Part shown: piece by piece, positions 15,905 to 24,706 of the stretch
Layout of the letters: each line of letters starts with the position of its first letter
Numbering within the stretch: the stretch's first letter is position 1
DNA from: Rhizorhabdus phycosphaerae
GTDB lineage: Bacteria > Pseudomonadota > Alphaproteobacteria > Sphingomonadales > Sphingomonadaceae
Assembly (NCBI RefSeq): GCF_011044255.1
Contig: NZ_CP049107.1
Span: forward strand, 1,674,001 to 1,738,000
Reading direction: 5' to 3'
DNA length: 64,000 nt
The notes under the pieces: generated by a model
The model's input: only the letters and a program-made list of their open reading frames with translations
What the model was told of the DNA's origin: nothing
The model's database searches: none
Translations under genes and position numbers: made by a program

Positions 15905-18165
15905 AGATCGAGGAAATTCAGGACATCTTCTTCCAGGAATGCGACGAAGGACTGGGCCATGCCGAAACCGGCCTGCTCGCCTTGCAATCCGGAAGCGGTG
16001 ACGACGAGACCATCAACACCATCTTCCGCGCGGTGCACTCGATCAAGGGCGGCGCTGGCGCCTTCGGCTTCTCGGCGCTTCAAAACTTCACCCACCATTT
16101 CGAGACGCTGCTCGATCAGGTGCGCAGCGGCGAGCGGCCGCTGACGCCTGATCTCGTCAGCCTGTTGCTGGCAGCGTTCGACACGCTCGCCGACCATGTC
16201 GGTGCGATTCGCGGCGAAAAGCCCATGCCCGAAGACAGCACGGTTCTTGCGCAGCTGCAGGCTGTCGTCTCGGGCGCGCCCGTCGAGGCTGCGGCCGAAG
16301 TCGAACCAGCGGGCGACTCGCTCGGCTTCGACCTCGACGCAATGATTGGCGCGATCGAGGACAGCATGGCCCCGGCGGAGGACTGGGAGAAGGGTCCCGC
16401 CGACGAGGCCCCGGCCGCCGACGCCGAAGACGACGCGACCACAGAGTCGGGCGAAGAGGTCACCCATCTGTTCGTTCGACCGCTCGATGGAGCGCTGGCC
16501 AATGGCGGCGAGCCGCTGTTGCTGCTGCGGGAGCTCGTCGATCTCGGCGCAACCGTGCGCTCGGCAGATCTCTCCTCGATCCCGACGATCGATCAGTTCG
16601 ATCCGGGCAAGGCCTATATCGGCTGGCATGCGACGGTTCCGTCCAGCGTACAGCGCTCGGATATCGAGGAAATCTTCGAGTTCGTTTCCGACTGCTGCCA
16701 GCTGACCTTCGACAGCTCCGGTCCGGAGACGCAAGCCGAAGCCCCCGAGGCTGAAGTGGCCGAAGCTGTCGCCGTCGAGGCGCCTGTCGAGACCGTCGCG
16801 CCCATAGCGGAACAGCGGACCGAGCCGGAACCCGTCGAGGCGGCTCCGGCCGTCGCCGCCGCGGCGCCCCCGCCGGCGCAGAAGAGCGCTCCCGCCGCAC
16901 CACAGCCGGTCGCCAAGCCTGTCGCGGACGCCGCGGCCGATGCCGACAAGGGCGGCGCCACCGCGCAGGCCGTCGGGGTCACGCCGACGATTCGCGTCGA
17001 TCTGGAAAAGCTCGATCGCCTGGTCAATCTGGTCGGCGAGCTGGTGATCACGCAGTCGATGCTTGCGCAGCGTCTGCTCGATTGCGGCCTGTCCCATATT
17101 AGCGAGCTGGTCGACCTCGACCATCTGACGCGCGAGCTCCAGGACAGCGCGATGTCCATCCGTGCCCAGCCGATCCGCTCGGTCTTCGGCCGCGTGCCGC
17201 GGATCGTGCGCGAACTGCAGGCGAGCACCGGCAAGCGCGTCGTCCTCGAACTCGAAGGCGAATCGACCGAACTCGACAAGACGGTGGTCGAACGGATCGG
17301 CGATCCGCTGACCCACCTCATCCGCAACGCCGTCGATCATGGGCTCGAGACGCCGGAAGAGCGCCTTGCCGCAGGCAAGCAGCCCGAAGGCCGGATCAAA
17401 CTCTCGGCGGAGCATCGGTCGGGCCGCATCCTCATCAGCGTGTCCGACGACGGCAAGGGCATCGACCGCGAGCGCGTTCTCGCCAAGGCGATCGAACGCG
17501 GCCTCGTCGGTCCGGATGCCAAGCTGTCGAACGAAGAGATCGACAACCTCATCTTCGCGGCCGGCTTCTCGACCGCTCAGACGGTGTCGAATATTTCCGG
17601 TCGCGGCGTCGGCATGGACGTGGTGCGCCGGAACATCAGCGCCCTGGGCGGAAGGATCACCATTTCTTCGCGGCCTGGCGAAGGCTCGACCTTCACGATG
17701 GCCCTTCCCCTGACGCTCGCCATTCTCGACGGCATGATCGTGACGGTGGGCGAGCAGACCTTCGTGCTGCCGCTGAACCACATCGTCGAAACGCTGCGGC
17801 CTCGCGCCGACATCGTGAAGTCGATCGGCGCCGGCCAGTCGATGCTCAACGTCCGCGGCCACTGGCTGCCGGTTCTGTCCGTCGGTCGCGAACTTTCGGT
17901 TCCCGGCGCACGGTCGGAACCGACCGATGCGGTCCTGATCGTCGTCGAGTCCGAAGAGACCGGGCGCCGGGTGCTGATGGTGGACGCGATCCTCGATCAG
18001 CGGCAGGTCGTCATCAAGAGCCTCGAGTCGAATTACGGACGGGTCGACGGCATCGCCGGCGCCACCATCCTCGGCGACGGCCGCGTGGCCCTGATCCTCG
18101 ACGTCGAGGCGATCACCTCGACCATCAAGCATCAGATCGAGCCCGCGCGGAGCCTCGCTGCATGA
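15901..18165 (+). CDS. cheA: Chemotaxis histidine kinase CheA
   Basis: Central kinase of the chemotaxis system (754 residues, cytoplasmic). Order of domains: Hpt with phospho-accepting His46 in AVHSIKGGAGAFGF; a middle region that includes a FTFxRPLxGAL-like segment near residue 190; a long Ala/Pro/Glu-rich linker (about 275-355); a P3 dimerisation helix pair; a HATPase with N box HLIRNAVDHGLE, DDGKGID and GRGVGMDVV; and a C-terminal CheW-like P5 domain. It phosphorylates CheY and the two CheB proteins. The start overlaps the STAS stop and the stop overlaps the cheR start, so the operon is tightly coupled. Confidence 0.97.
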   Translation: MKIEEIQDIFFQECDEGLGHAETGLLALQSGSGDDETINTIFRAVHSIKGGAGAFGFSALQNFTHHFETLLDQVRSGERPLTPDLVSLLLAAFDTLADHVGAIRGEKPMPEDSTVLAQLQAVVSGAPVEAAAEVEPAGDSLGFDLDAMIGAIEDSMAPAEDWEKGPADEAPAADAEDDATTESGEEVTHLFVRPLDGALANGGEPLLLLRELVDLGATVRSADLSSIPTIDQFDPGKAYIGWHATVPSSVQRSDIEEIFEFVSDCCQLTFDSSGPETQAEAPEAEVAEAVAVEAPVETVAPIAEQRTEPEPVEAAPAVAAAAPPPAQKSAPAAPQPVAKPVADAAADADKGGATAQAVGVTPTIRVDLEKLDRLVNLVGELVITQSMLAQRLLDCGLSHISELVDLDHLTRELQDSAMSIRAQPIRSVFGRVPRIVRELQASTGKRVVLELEGESTELDKTVVERIGDPLTHLIRNAVDHGLETPEERLAAGKQPEGRIKLSAEHRSGRILISVSDDGKGIDRERVLAKAIERGLVGPDAKLSNEEIDNLIFAAGFSTAQTVSNISGRGVGMDVVRRNISALGGRITISSRPGEGSTFTMALPLTLAILDGMIVTVGEQTFVLPLNHIVETLRPRADIVKSIGAGQSMLNVRGHWLPVLSVGRELSVPGARSEPTDAVLIVVESEETGRRVLMVDAILDQRQVVIKSLESNYGRVDGIAGATILGDGRVALILDVEAITSTIKHQIEPARSLAA

Positions 18166-19022
18166 CGCAGTTCGACGCACAGATCGCCTCGACCGGAACC
18201 GAACTTCCCTACACGAAGGCGGATTTCCAGGCGATCGCGAAGATGGTGCATGCCCATGCAGGCATATGCCTTCCCGACGGCAAGGCGATGCTCGTCTATT
18301 CGCGCCTCTCGAAGCTGCTGCGCGAAACGGGCCAGCGGAGCTTCGCCGATTATGTCGAGCTGATCACGCATGACGCCACCGAGCGCGCCCGTGCGATCGA
18401 GGCGCTGACCACCAACCACACGAAGTTCTTCCGCGAGGATCACCACTTCAACCATTTCGAACAGGAAGTTCGCCCTGAGATGGTCGCCCGTCTGAAGCGC
18501 GGCGAACGCGTCAGAATGTGGTCGTCCGCCTCGTCGAGCGGCGAGGAGATCTATTCGCTCGCGATGGTTCTGCTCGGCACCGACCGGCGCGAGGGGAAGC
18601 AGTTGCTGCAGAACGACATCGCCCTGCTGGCGACCGATCTGTCGCAGAATGTGCTGAACGTGGGCGAGGCCGGCGTCTATCCGACTTCGGCCACCACCGA
18701 CATTCCCCGCCGCTATTTCGATTGCTGGACGGAAAAGGTTGGCGACGATGTCCGCATCCTGAAGGAAGTCCGCGACCTGGTCCGCTTCCGCAAGCTCAAC
18801 CTGTTGAACCCCTGGCCGATCAAGGGGCAGTTCGACGTCATCTTCTGCCGCAATGTGATGATCTATTTCGACGAGCCGACCAAGGAGACGCTTCTCTCCC
18901 GGCTCACCGAGCAGCTCGCACCCGGCGGACATCTCTACATCGGTCATTCCGAGCGGCTGATCGGCGACTGTGCCGCCCGATACGCCTCGATCGGCCAGAC
19001 CATTTATCGAAAGATCCGCTGA
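18162..19022 (+). CDS. cheR: Chemoreceptor glutamate methyltransferase CheR
   Basis: S-adenosylmethionine-dependent methylation of receptor glutamates (286 residues). The N-terminal helical domain is followed by a Rossmann methyltransferase fold with [25 protein letters not shown] (SAM-binding motif I) and [13 protein letters not shown], all family hallmarks. The ATG overlaps the cheA stop and its TGA shares one base with the cheB ATG. No C-terminal pentapeptide-binding extension is evident beyond the usual domain. It opposes the methylesterase encoded next. Confidence 0.96.
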   Translation: MTQFDAQIASTGTELPYTKADFQAIAKMVHAHAGICLPDGKAMLVYSRLSKLLRETGQRSFADYVELITHDATERARAIEALTTNHTKFFREDHHFNHFEQEVRPEMVARLKRGERVRMWSSASSSGEEIYSLAMVLLGTDRREGKQLLQNDIALLATDLSQNVLNVGEAGVYPTSATTDIPRRYFDCWTEKVGDDVRILKEVRDLVRFRKLNLLNPWPIKGQFDVIFCRNVMIYFDEPTKETLLSRLTEQLAPGGHLYIGHSERLIGDCAARYASIGQTIYRKIR

Positions 19023-20044
19023 TGAGCGTCCGTTGTCTCATAGTCGACGACTCGCCGATGATGCGGGCCCTGCTTACGGGCCTGCTCGGCCGCGATCCCG
19101 ACATCGAAGTGATCGGCACTGCACCGAACGCCCAGTCGGCGCGCGAGATGATCAAGGAGTTGAATCCGGACGTCATCACGCTGGACATCGAGATGCCCGG
19201 CATGAACGGCCTCGATTTTCTCGAAAAGCTGATGCGCCTGCGCCCCACTCCGGTGGTGATGTGTTCGACGCTGACCACCAAAGGCGCGGAGGCGACCCTT
19301 CGCGCGCTGGAGATCGGCGCGGTCGATTGCTACGCCAAGCCGGAGCGACCTCTGCAGGAACTGCTCGCGATCGACGACGGCAGCCTCGCCAACATGGTGA
19401 AGCAGGCCGCGCGCAGCCGCCGACGCTCGCCGCAGCTGCAGCAGCAGGCCGCGCCGCCGACCGACTATCGCTGCAATGAGAAGATCGTCGGCATCGGTGC
19501 TTCGACCGGCGGGGTCGAGGCCCTGACCACGCTGCTCAGCGAATATCCGAAGGATTGTCCGCCGACGATCGTCGTGCAGCACATGCCCGCGACCTTCACG
19601 GCGTCCTTCGCCGCCCGTCTTGACCGGCTCTGCGCGGCCGAGGTGGTCGAGGCCACCAGCGGGGCCCCGCTGGTCTCCGGCCGGGTCTATATCGCGCCGG
19701 GCGGGCTGTCGCACCTGATGGTCGGCAACGGCACCCATCCGATCTGCCGCCTGATCGCGGCCGATCCGGTATCGGGGCATCGGCCCTCCGTGGACGTGAT
19801 GTTCCGATCGCTCGCACAGAGCTTCGGCGACCGGGCGGTGGGCGTGATCCTGACCGGCATGGGCCGTGACGGCGCCGCCGGGCTCTACGAAATGCGCCAG
19901 TCTGGCGCCCGCACCATTGGCCAGGATGAGGGGACCTGCGTCGTATACGGCATGCCACGCGCCGCTGCCGAGATGGGCAGCTGCGAAACTGTGCTGCCGC
20001 TCGAGCGCATCGGCAGAAAGGTTCTCGAACTATGCAGCATCTGA
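19022..20044 (+). CDS. cheB: Chemotaxis methylesterase/deamidase CheB (active copy)
   Basis: Receiver domain (Asp55 in [10 protein letters not shown]) joined to a methylesterase domain, 340 residues. All three catalytic residues of the Salmonella enzyme are present: Ser161 in GASTGG, His187 in VVQHMPA and Asp283 in TGMGRDG. It removes receptor methyl groups and deamidates glutamines when phosphorylated by CheA. The true start is the ATG at 19022 sharing a base with the cheR stop (TGATG); longer upstream frames are cheR read in another frame. It overlaps cheD by 13 bases. Compare the second, altered cheB at 21530. Confidence 0.96.
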   Translation: MSVRCLIVDDSPMMRALLTGLLGRDPDIEVIGTAPNAQSAREMIKELNPDVITLDIEMPGMNGLDFLEKLMRLRPTPVVMCSTLTTKGAEATLRALEIGAVDCYAKPERPLQELLAIDDGSLANMVKQAARSRRRSPQLQQQAAPPTDYRCNEKIVGIGASTGGVEALTTLLSEYPKDCPPTIVVQHMPATFTASFAARLDRLCAAEVVEATSGAPLVSGRVYIAPGGLSHLMVGNGTHPICRLIAADPVSGHRPSVDVMFRSLAQSFGDRAVGVILTGMGRDGAAGLYEMRQSGARTIGQDEGTCVVYGMPRAAAEMGSCETVLPLERIGRKVLELCSI

Positions 20045-20580
20045 CGAACGAAGTGATGCGGGATCGCGTCAACGTCATTCAGGGCACCAACTTCATCACA
20101 GCGGATCCGAAGATCGTGCTGACGACGGTGCTGGGCAGCTGCGTTGCATGCTGCCTGTTCGATCCCCACGCCAAGGTGGGCGGAATGAACCATTTCCTGC
20201 TCGCGCAGCCGCGAGAAGGCATGCGCAGCGACAATACCGAAGCCGAACGATACGGCCTTTTCGCGATGGAGCTTCTCGTCAACGAGATGCTCAAGGCCGG
20301 CGCGACTCGCAGCACCTTGCGCGCCCACCTCTATGGCGGGGCGAACATGCATGCGGGCATGCAGGCGATCGGCACGAGCAATGCCCGATTCGCCGAGGAC
20401 TTCCTCGCACGCGATCGCATTCCGCTGGCACATCGGGACCTTGGCGGAACGCAGGCGCGACGCGTCGAATTCCGGGCCGCGATGGGACAGGCGCGCTGTC
20501 GCCTGGTCGAAGCGGAGGTGCCGATCGAGGTCCGGCGGCCGGCAGTCGTACAAGATCAAGGTGAGGTTGAACTTTTTTAA
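20032..20580 (+). CDS. cheD: Chemoreceptor glutamine deamidase CheD
   Basis: Receptor deamidase of 182 residues. The active-site cysteine lies in [14 protein letters not shown] near residue 42, the histidine in GGMNHFLL and the threonine/serine pocket in MGRHGGN-equivalent [13 protein letters not shown], all family motifs. It begins 13 bases inside the 3' end of cheB, so its translation is coupled to the active methylesterase. CheD proteins also act as phosphatase cofactors in some bacteria, but no cheC is present here. Confidence 0.93.
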   Translation: MQHLTNEVMRDRVNVIQGTNFITADPKIVLTTVLGSCVACCLFDPHAKVGGMNHFLLAQPREGMRSDNTEAERYGLFAMELLVNEMLKAGATRSTLRAHLYGGANMHAGMQAIGTSNARFAEDFLARDRIPLAHRDLGGTQARRVEFRAAMGQARCRLVEAEVPIEVRRPAVVQDQGEVELF

Positions 20581-20598
20581 CTGGGTCTGGTCCATAAT

Positions 20599-20628
20599 GC
20601 CCGGAAGACGCTGATGAGCGTGCCGGGC
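20599..20628 (+). repeat. Hairpin between cheD and cheY
   Basis: Nested arms GCCCGG/CCGGGC and CGCT/AGCG form a 10-pair stem with a GATG loop in the 70-base cheD-cheY gap, the first untranslated gap of the operon. No T-run follows. It could mark an mRNA end, a processing point or a partial terminator that separates the cheY-W-B part from the upstream genes. Confidence 0.55.
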
Positions 20629-20650
20629 GGCACGGGAAAAGGATGAAGCG

Positions 20651-21019
20651 ATGTCCAAAACGATTTTGACGGTTGATGACTCGCCCAGCATGCGCATGCT
20701 CCTGCGCAGCACGCTCGTCGAGCAAGGGCATGACGTGCATGAGGCCGAGGACGGCATTGCCGCACTCGAGTGGCTGTCGGCGAACGACAAGCCGGATCTC
20801 ATGATTACAGACATCAACATGCCCCGCATGGATGGTTTCGGTCTGGTCGAGGCGGTCCGCGCCAAGTCGGTCCACCGCGACATGCCGATCCTGGTCCTGA
20901 CGACCGAGAGCTCGGACGAGAAGAAGGCACGCGCCCGCGCCGCCGGCGCCACCGGCTGGATCGTCAAGCCGTTCGATCCGGTGAAGCTCGCTTCGGCGAT
21001 TCGCCGCGTGACCGTCTGA
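20651..21019 (+). CDS. cheY: Single-domain response regulator CheY
   Basis: Receiver domain alone (122 residues). Acidic pocket DD in TVDDSPSMR, phospho-acceptor Asp in MITDINMPRMDGF near residue 55, Thr in LTTESS and Lys in IVKPFDP. Expected to carry the phosphoryl signal from CheA to the flagellar switch or another output; no flagellar genes are in the window. It follows a GGATGAAGCG stretch that includes a usable ribosome site. Confidence 0.94.
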   Translation: MSKTILTVDDSPSMRMLLRSTLVEQGHDVHEAEDGIAALEWLSANDKPDLMITDINMPRMDGFGLVEAVRAKSVHRDMPILVLTTESSDEKKARARAAGATGWIVKPFDPVKLASAIRRVTV

Positions 21020-21053
21020 CCGGTCTCACCCCTCAGCGAAGAAGGAAATCCAG

Positions 21054-21503
21054 ATGAGCCGTCAATTCATCACCTTCCAGATCGGCGAGCAGTATCTCGG
21101 CGTCGACATCATGGCGATCCGCGAGATTCGCGCCTGGACCCCGACGACCATGCTCCCGCATGTCCCGTCGCACGTTCGCGGCGTCGTCAATCTGCGCGGC
21201 ACCGTTCTCCCCGTGATCGATCTCGCAGCCCGCCTCGGCTGGGGACTGACCGATCCCACTGCGCGCCACGTGATCATCGTGGTGCGGATCAACGATCAGC
21301 TCCAGGGCCTGATCGTCGATGCGGTGAACGACATCGTGACGATCGACGAATCGGCGCTGCAGCCGCCGCCGAGCCTGAGCGACAACGAAGCTTCGGAATG
21401 CCTGGACGGCATCGCCTCGGTCGAAGATCGCATGGTGATGATCCTCGCGCTCGATCGCCTGTCGATCGAGGTGCCCGTGGGCCAGATCGCCGAAGCTGCC
21501 TGA
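21054..21503 (+). CDS. cheW: Chemotaxis adaptor CheW
   Basis: SH3-like scaffold protein (149 residues) linking receptors to CheA. Family features are FQIGEQYLGVDIMAIREI at the N-terminus, the VRGVVNLRGTVLPVIDL core (residues 40-60) that contacts receptor tips, and GLIVDAVNDIV. The start ATG lies behind an AAGGAAAT site. It is the only cheW in this operon, consistent with a single signalling array. Confidence 0.95.
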   Translation: MSRQFITFQIGEQYLGVDIMAIREIRAWTPTTMLPHVPSHVRGVVNLRGTVLPVIDLAARLGWGLTDPTARHVIIVVRINDQLQGLIVDAVNDIVTIDESALQPPPSLSDNEASECLDGIASVEDRMVMILALDRLSIEVPVGQIAEAA

Positions 21504-21529
21504 CAACTTCGAATACCCAGGAATTGATG

Positions 21530-22570
21530 ATGGAAACCGCCCGTGTTCTGATTGTTGACGACTCGCTGACGATGCGAGCGCTGTTCAGCGGGGTGCTGGA
21601 GCGCGCGCGGGGGATCGAGGTCGTGGGCATGGCAGCCAATGCCGACGAAGCCCGGGACCTGATGATCCGGCTCAAGCCGAGCGTGATCACCCTCGACGTC
21701 GAAATGCCCGGCATGAGCGGCATCGAGTTCCTCGAGGAGATCATGCGCGAGCGTCCGACGCCCGTCGTGATGCTCTCGACGCTGACGCAGAAGGGTGCGG
21801 AAATCTCGTTCAAGGCGCTCGAGCTGGGTGCCGTGGACTGCTTCCCCAAGCCGAAGAGCGCCACGCCGGAAGAGTTCAACGCTCTCGCTCCGAAGCTGGC
21901 CGCGCTGGTGATCGCCGCGTCGAGCGGCGGGGTGAAGAAGGCGAAGCCGGCCACCAAGCCCGCAACCCACGAGGCGTTCGACTGGAACGGCAAGATGGTC
22001 GCGATGAGCACCTCGACCGGCGGCGTCGACGCGCTGATCAACCTGCTGCCCACCTTCCCGGCCAATTGCCCGCCGACCGTCATCTGCCTGCCGATCGATC
22101 CGGGTTTCATCGATCCGCTGGTCAAGCGCCTCAAGGCCGCCTGCCAGGCCCAGATCGTGCTTGCCGAGGACGGTCAGCCGCTGCGCCAGGGGCATATCTA
22201 CCTTGCCACCGACCTGGGTTCGCATGCGGTCATCGACCGCTGGCCCGATCCATCGCTGCGCCTGCTGCGGTCCGACCCCGTCGGCGGCTCACGCCCATCG
22301 GCCAGCCTGCTGTTCGCGACGGTCGCCAAGACTGCCGGCGCCAACGCGGTCGGCTGCATCCTGACCGGGCTCGGCACCGATGGCGCCGCAGGGCTCAAGG
22401 CGCTCCGCGCGGCAGGCGGCTACACCATCGCCGAGGACGCTTCGACCTGCGTCGTGGACCAGGCGCCGTCAGCAGCCCGCGCGGCGGGCGCTGTCGATGT
22501 CAGCCTGCCCCTGGGTGACATCGCAGCCGCCATATTGAACAGCTGCCGTCTGGTACGGGACGCAGCATGA
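21530..22570 (+). CDS. CheB-like protein with altered catalytic triad
   Basis: A second CheB homologue of 346 residues: receiver domain with Asp56 in ITLDVEMPGMSG, a Lys/Ala linker, and a methylesterase-like domain. The nucleophile Ser162 (STSTGG) and the Asp in TGLGTDG near residue 284 are kept, but the catalytic His is replaced by Pro188: where the first CheB has VVQHMPA this one has ICLPIDP. Other active-site surroundings (RPS then ASLLF in place of VDVMF) also differ. It is therefore likely weak or inactive as an esterase and may compete for CheA phosphoryl groups or receptors. AGGAA precedes the ATG at 21530 by 6 bases; an ATG at 21527 is also possible. Confidence 0.85.
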   Translation: METARVLIVDDSLTMRALFSGVLERARGIEVVGMAANADEARDLMIRLKPSVITLDVEMPGMSGIEFLEEIMRERPTPVVMLSTLTQKGAEISFKALELGAVDCFPKPKSATPEEFNALAPKLAALVIAASSGGVKKAKPATKPATHEAFDWNGKMVAMSTSTGGVDALINLLPTFPANCPPTVICLPIDPGFIDPLVKRLKAACQAQIVLAEDGQPLRQGHIYLATDLGSHAVIDRWPDPSLRLLRSDPVGGSRPSASLLFATVAKTAGANAVGCILTGLGTDGAAGLKALRAAGGYTIAEDASTCVVDQAPSAARAAGAVDVSLPLGDIAAAILNSCRLVRDAA

Positions 22571-22586
22571 CGAGAGAGGTCATGCC

Positions 22587-22904
22587 ATGACAATAATTGG
22601 ACAGAATGACGTACTGGCGATGCTGGCGAGCGAGCTCGATGCGGCACAGGTGCAGCTCGAAAAGCTCGGCATGGTTCTGATCGCGGACCCGAAGACGGCG
22701 TCCCAGCACATCCGCGAACTGCAATCGCTCGACCATGTCAGCCAGCGCTGCGCGTCGGTTGCGTCTATCCTGCGATCGCAGGACATCCGTGCCGCCAGCT
22801 ATGCGGCGACGCTCGAGAGCATAACCGCCCGGCTTCACCATGCCACCGGCGCCATGGCACCCAGCGAACCTTCGGATTCGGGTGACGTCGACTGGTACAA
22901 TTGA
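22587..22904 (+). CDS. Helical hypothetical protein at the end of the che operon
   Basis: A 105-residue protein that I do not recognise. It looks almost entirely helical, with heptad-like runs (ASELDAAQVQLEKLG, HIRELQSLDHVSQRCAS) and a short Pro/Ser/Asp-rich tail ending in WYN. It begins 17 bases after the CheB-like stop with an AGAGAGG-type site upstream, so it is the last gene of the operon. A helical bundle in this place could be a phosphatase, a receptor-array partner or a coupling protein; the sequence alone does not decide. Confidence 0.65.
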   Translation: MTIIGQNDVLAMLASELDAAQVQLEKLGMVLIADPKTASQHIRELQSLDHVSQRCASVASILRSQDIRAASYAATLESITARLHHATGAMAPSEPSDSGDVDWYN

Positions 22905-22925
22905 TCGCTGCTTCGGCGGGGTAAC

Positions 22926-22972
22926 GGCCGAAGGTCCAGCTCGATCTTCGGCCGGTCGGTGCTAGACCGGCC
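22926..22972 (+). terminator. Two mutually exclusive hairpins after the che operon
   Basis: Hairpin A: GGCCGAAG (22926-22933) pairs with CTTCGGCC (22946-22953). Hairpin B: GGCCGGTC (22950-22957) pairs with GACCGGCC (22965-22972). Both stems are perfect 8-bp pairs and share the four bases GGCC at 22950-22953, so they cannot form together. Hairpin A sits 22 bases after the operon's last stop and may terminate it; hairpin B ends 2 bases before the ATG of the DUF2256 gene. Confidence 0.6.
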
Positions 22973-22974
22973 CC

Positions 22975-23103
<129 letters not shown>

Positions 23104-23127
<24 letters not shown>

Positions 23128-24615
23128 GTCCGCATCGCGCAGGATCGTCTCGCGTCTCTCGGCGTCGAACCCGTCCCACAGATCCACCATTCGCTTCATC
23201 CGGGGATTGCGGACCAGCCCGTCCCGGTGCCGGCCGATGAAGCGCCAGTAGAGCAGGTTGAACGGGCACGCCTTCGGCCCCGTTTTGACCTTCACGTCAT
23301 AGCGACAGGAGCCGCAATAGTCGGACATCCGGTCGATATAGGCGCCGCTCGCCACATAGGGCTTGGACGCGAGCAGTCCGCCATCGGCGAACTGGCTCAT
23401 CCCGATCGTGTTGGGCAGTTCCACCCATTCATAGGCATCGGCATAGACGGCCAGATACCAGAGATGGAGTTCGTGCGGGTCGATGCCGGCGAGCAGCGCG
23501 AAATTGCCGGTCACCATCAGCCGCTGGATATGGTGGGCATAGGCCTCTTCGCGGGTCTGCCGGACGCAGTGGCTGACGCAGGCCATCGCGGTGTCACCGT
23601 CCCAATAGAACGCCGGCAGCGGCCGATCGGCTTCGAAATGATTGACCCGCTCATAGCCGGGCATCTGCCACCAGTAGATGCAGCGGACATATTCGCGCCA
23701 GCCGATGATCTGGCGAATAAAGCCTTCCACGCTGTTCAGCGGCGCCCGCCCCTCGCGCCATTCGGTCTCCACCCGCCGGCACATGGCAAGCGGATCGAGC
23801 AGCCCGGCATTGAGATAGGGCGACACCACGGCGTGGAAGAGGAACTTCTGCCCGCGCAGCATGGCGTCCTGGTAGCTGCCGAAATCCGGCAAAGCGCTGC
23901 GCAGGAAATGGTCGAAGGCCTGCTCGGCCTGCGCGCGCGTAACGGCGAAGCCGAAGGGTCGCAGGTCGCCGAAATGATCGGGGAAGCGACGTTCGACGAG
24001 GTCGAGCACCTCGCGTGTGATGTCGTCGGGCTCGAAGGTCAGCGGCCGGGGCAGGAAAAGATCGTCCGAAGCCGGCTTGCGATTTTCGGCATCGAAGTTC
24101 CAGCGGTCGCCGACCGGCTTTCCGCCGTCCATCAGCAATCCGGTCTTCTTGCGCATCAGCCGGTAGAAATGCTCCATGCGCAGCATCGACCGGCCTTCCG
24201 CCCAGGCGACGAAGTCGTGGCGGTCGGCGATGAAGCGGTCGTCCGGCAGCAGACGGATTGCAGGCCAGCGCTGCATGTCGTCGAGCAGCCGCCATTCGCC
24301 GGGCTCGGTGACAAGAACCCCGGAGGCGCCATGCCGCGACATGGCCCGCTCGACCTCTCCACGCAGCGAGCCGCTGTTGACCGCATCGTCGAGCCGCACA
24401 TAATCGACCGTCCAGCCCGACGCACGCAGCTCTTCTGCGAAATGACGCATCGCCGAAAACAGGAAGGCGATCTTCTTCTTGTGGTGACGGACATAGGTCG
24501 CTTCCTCCGCCACCTCGGCCATCAACACGACGTCTGCGGCGGGATCGGCCGCTTGCAGCGAGGATATGCCAGGGCTCAGCTGGTCGCCGAGGAGCAGGAT
24601 GACGTTGCGTGCCAT
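23104..24615 (-). CDS. phrB: Fe-S cluster cryptochrome/(6-4) photolyase family protein
   Basis: Flavoprotein of 503 residues in the iron-sulfur bacterial cryptochrome/photolyase group (PhrB/CryB type), which repairs (6-4) photoproducts or senses blue light. The N-terminal Rossmann-like domain starts [13 protein letters not shown]. The C-terminal half has the four family cysteines for a 4Fe-4S cluster: one in MACVSHC and the triad in YCGSCRYD...KACPFN. The [18 protein letters not shown] segment is the FAD-binding helix pair. Such genes are common in phototrophs and other light-exposed bacteria, which fits the organism. Photolyase and photoreceptor roles cannot be separated by sequence. Confidence 0.9.
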
Positions 24616-24675
24616 CGGTCAGACCTAGGCGCCCGGGAGCGCCTGCGCAGCCTGTCCGTCGGGGTATCGCGACCG

Positions 24676-24698
24676 GCCCACCCTCGCGGAGGATGGGC
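24676..24698 (-). terminator. Hairpin downstream of the siderophore receptor gene
   Basis: Arms GCCCA-c-CCTC and GAGG-a-TGGGC around a GCG loop give a 9-pair stem with one mismatch. It begins just 3' of the receptor stop at 24707 (reverse strand) and so is placed as a terminator, although no T-tract follows. Confidence 0.55.
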
Positions 24699-24706
24699 GC
24701 TGCTCC

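Noticed and set aside
15754-18180. An 808-codon reverse frame opposite cheA
   Set aside because: Composition is that of a shadow of cheA (runs of D, R, G, H), with no ribosome site or domain, and cheA is certain.
21530-22570. Second cheB as a decaying pseudogene
   Set aside because: The frame is intact over full length, has a good ribosome site and keeps the receiver and two catalytic residues, so it is treated as a functional variant.
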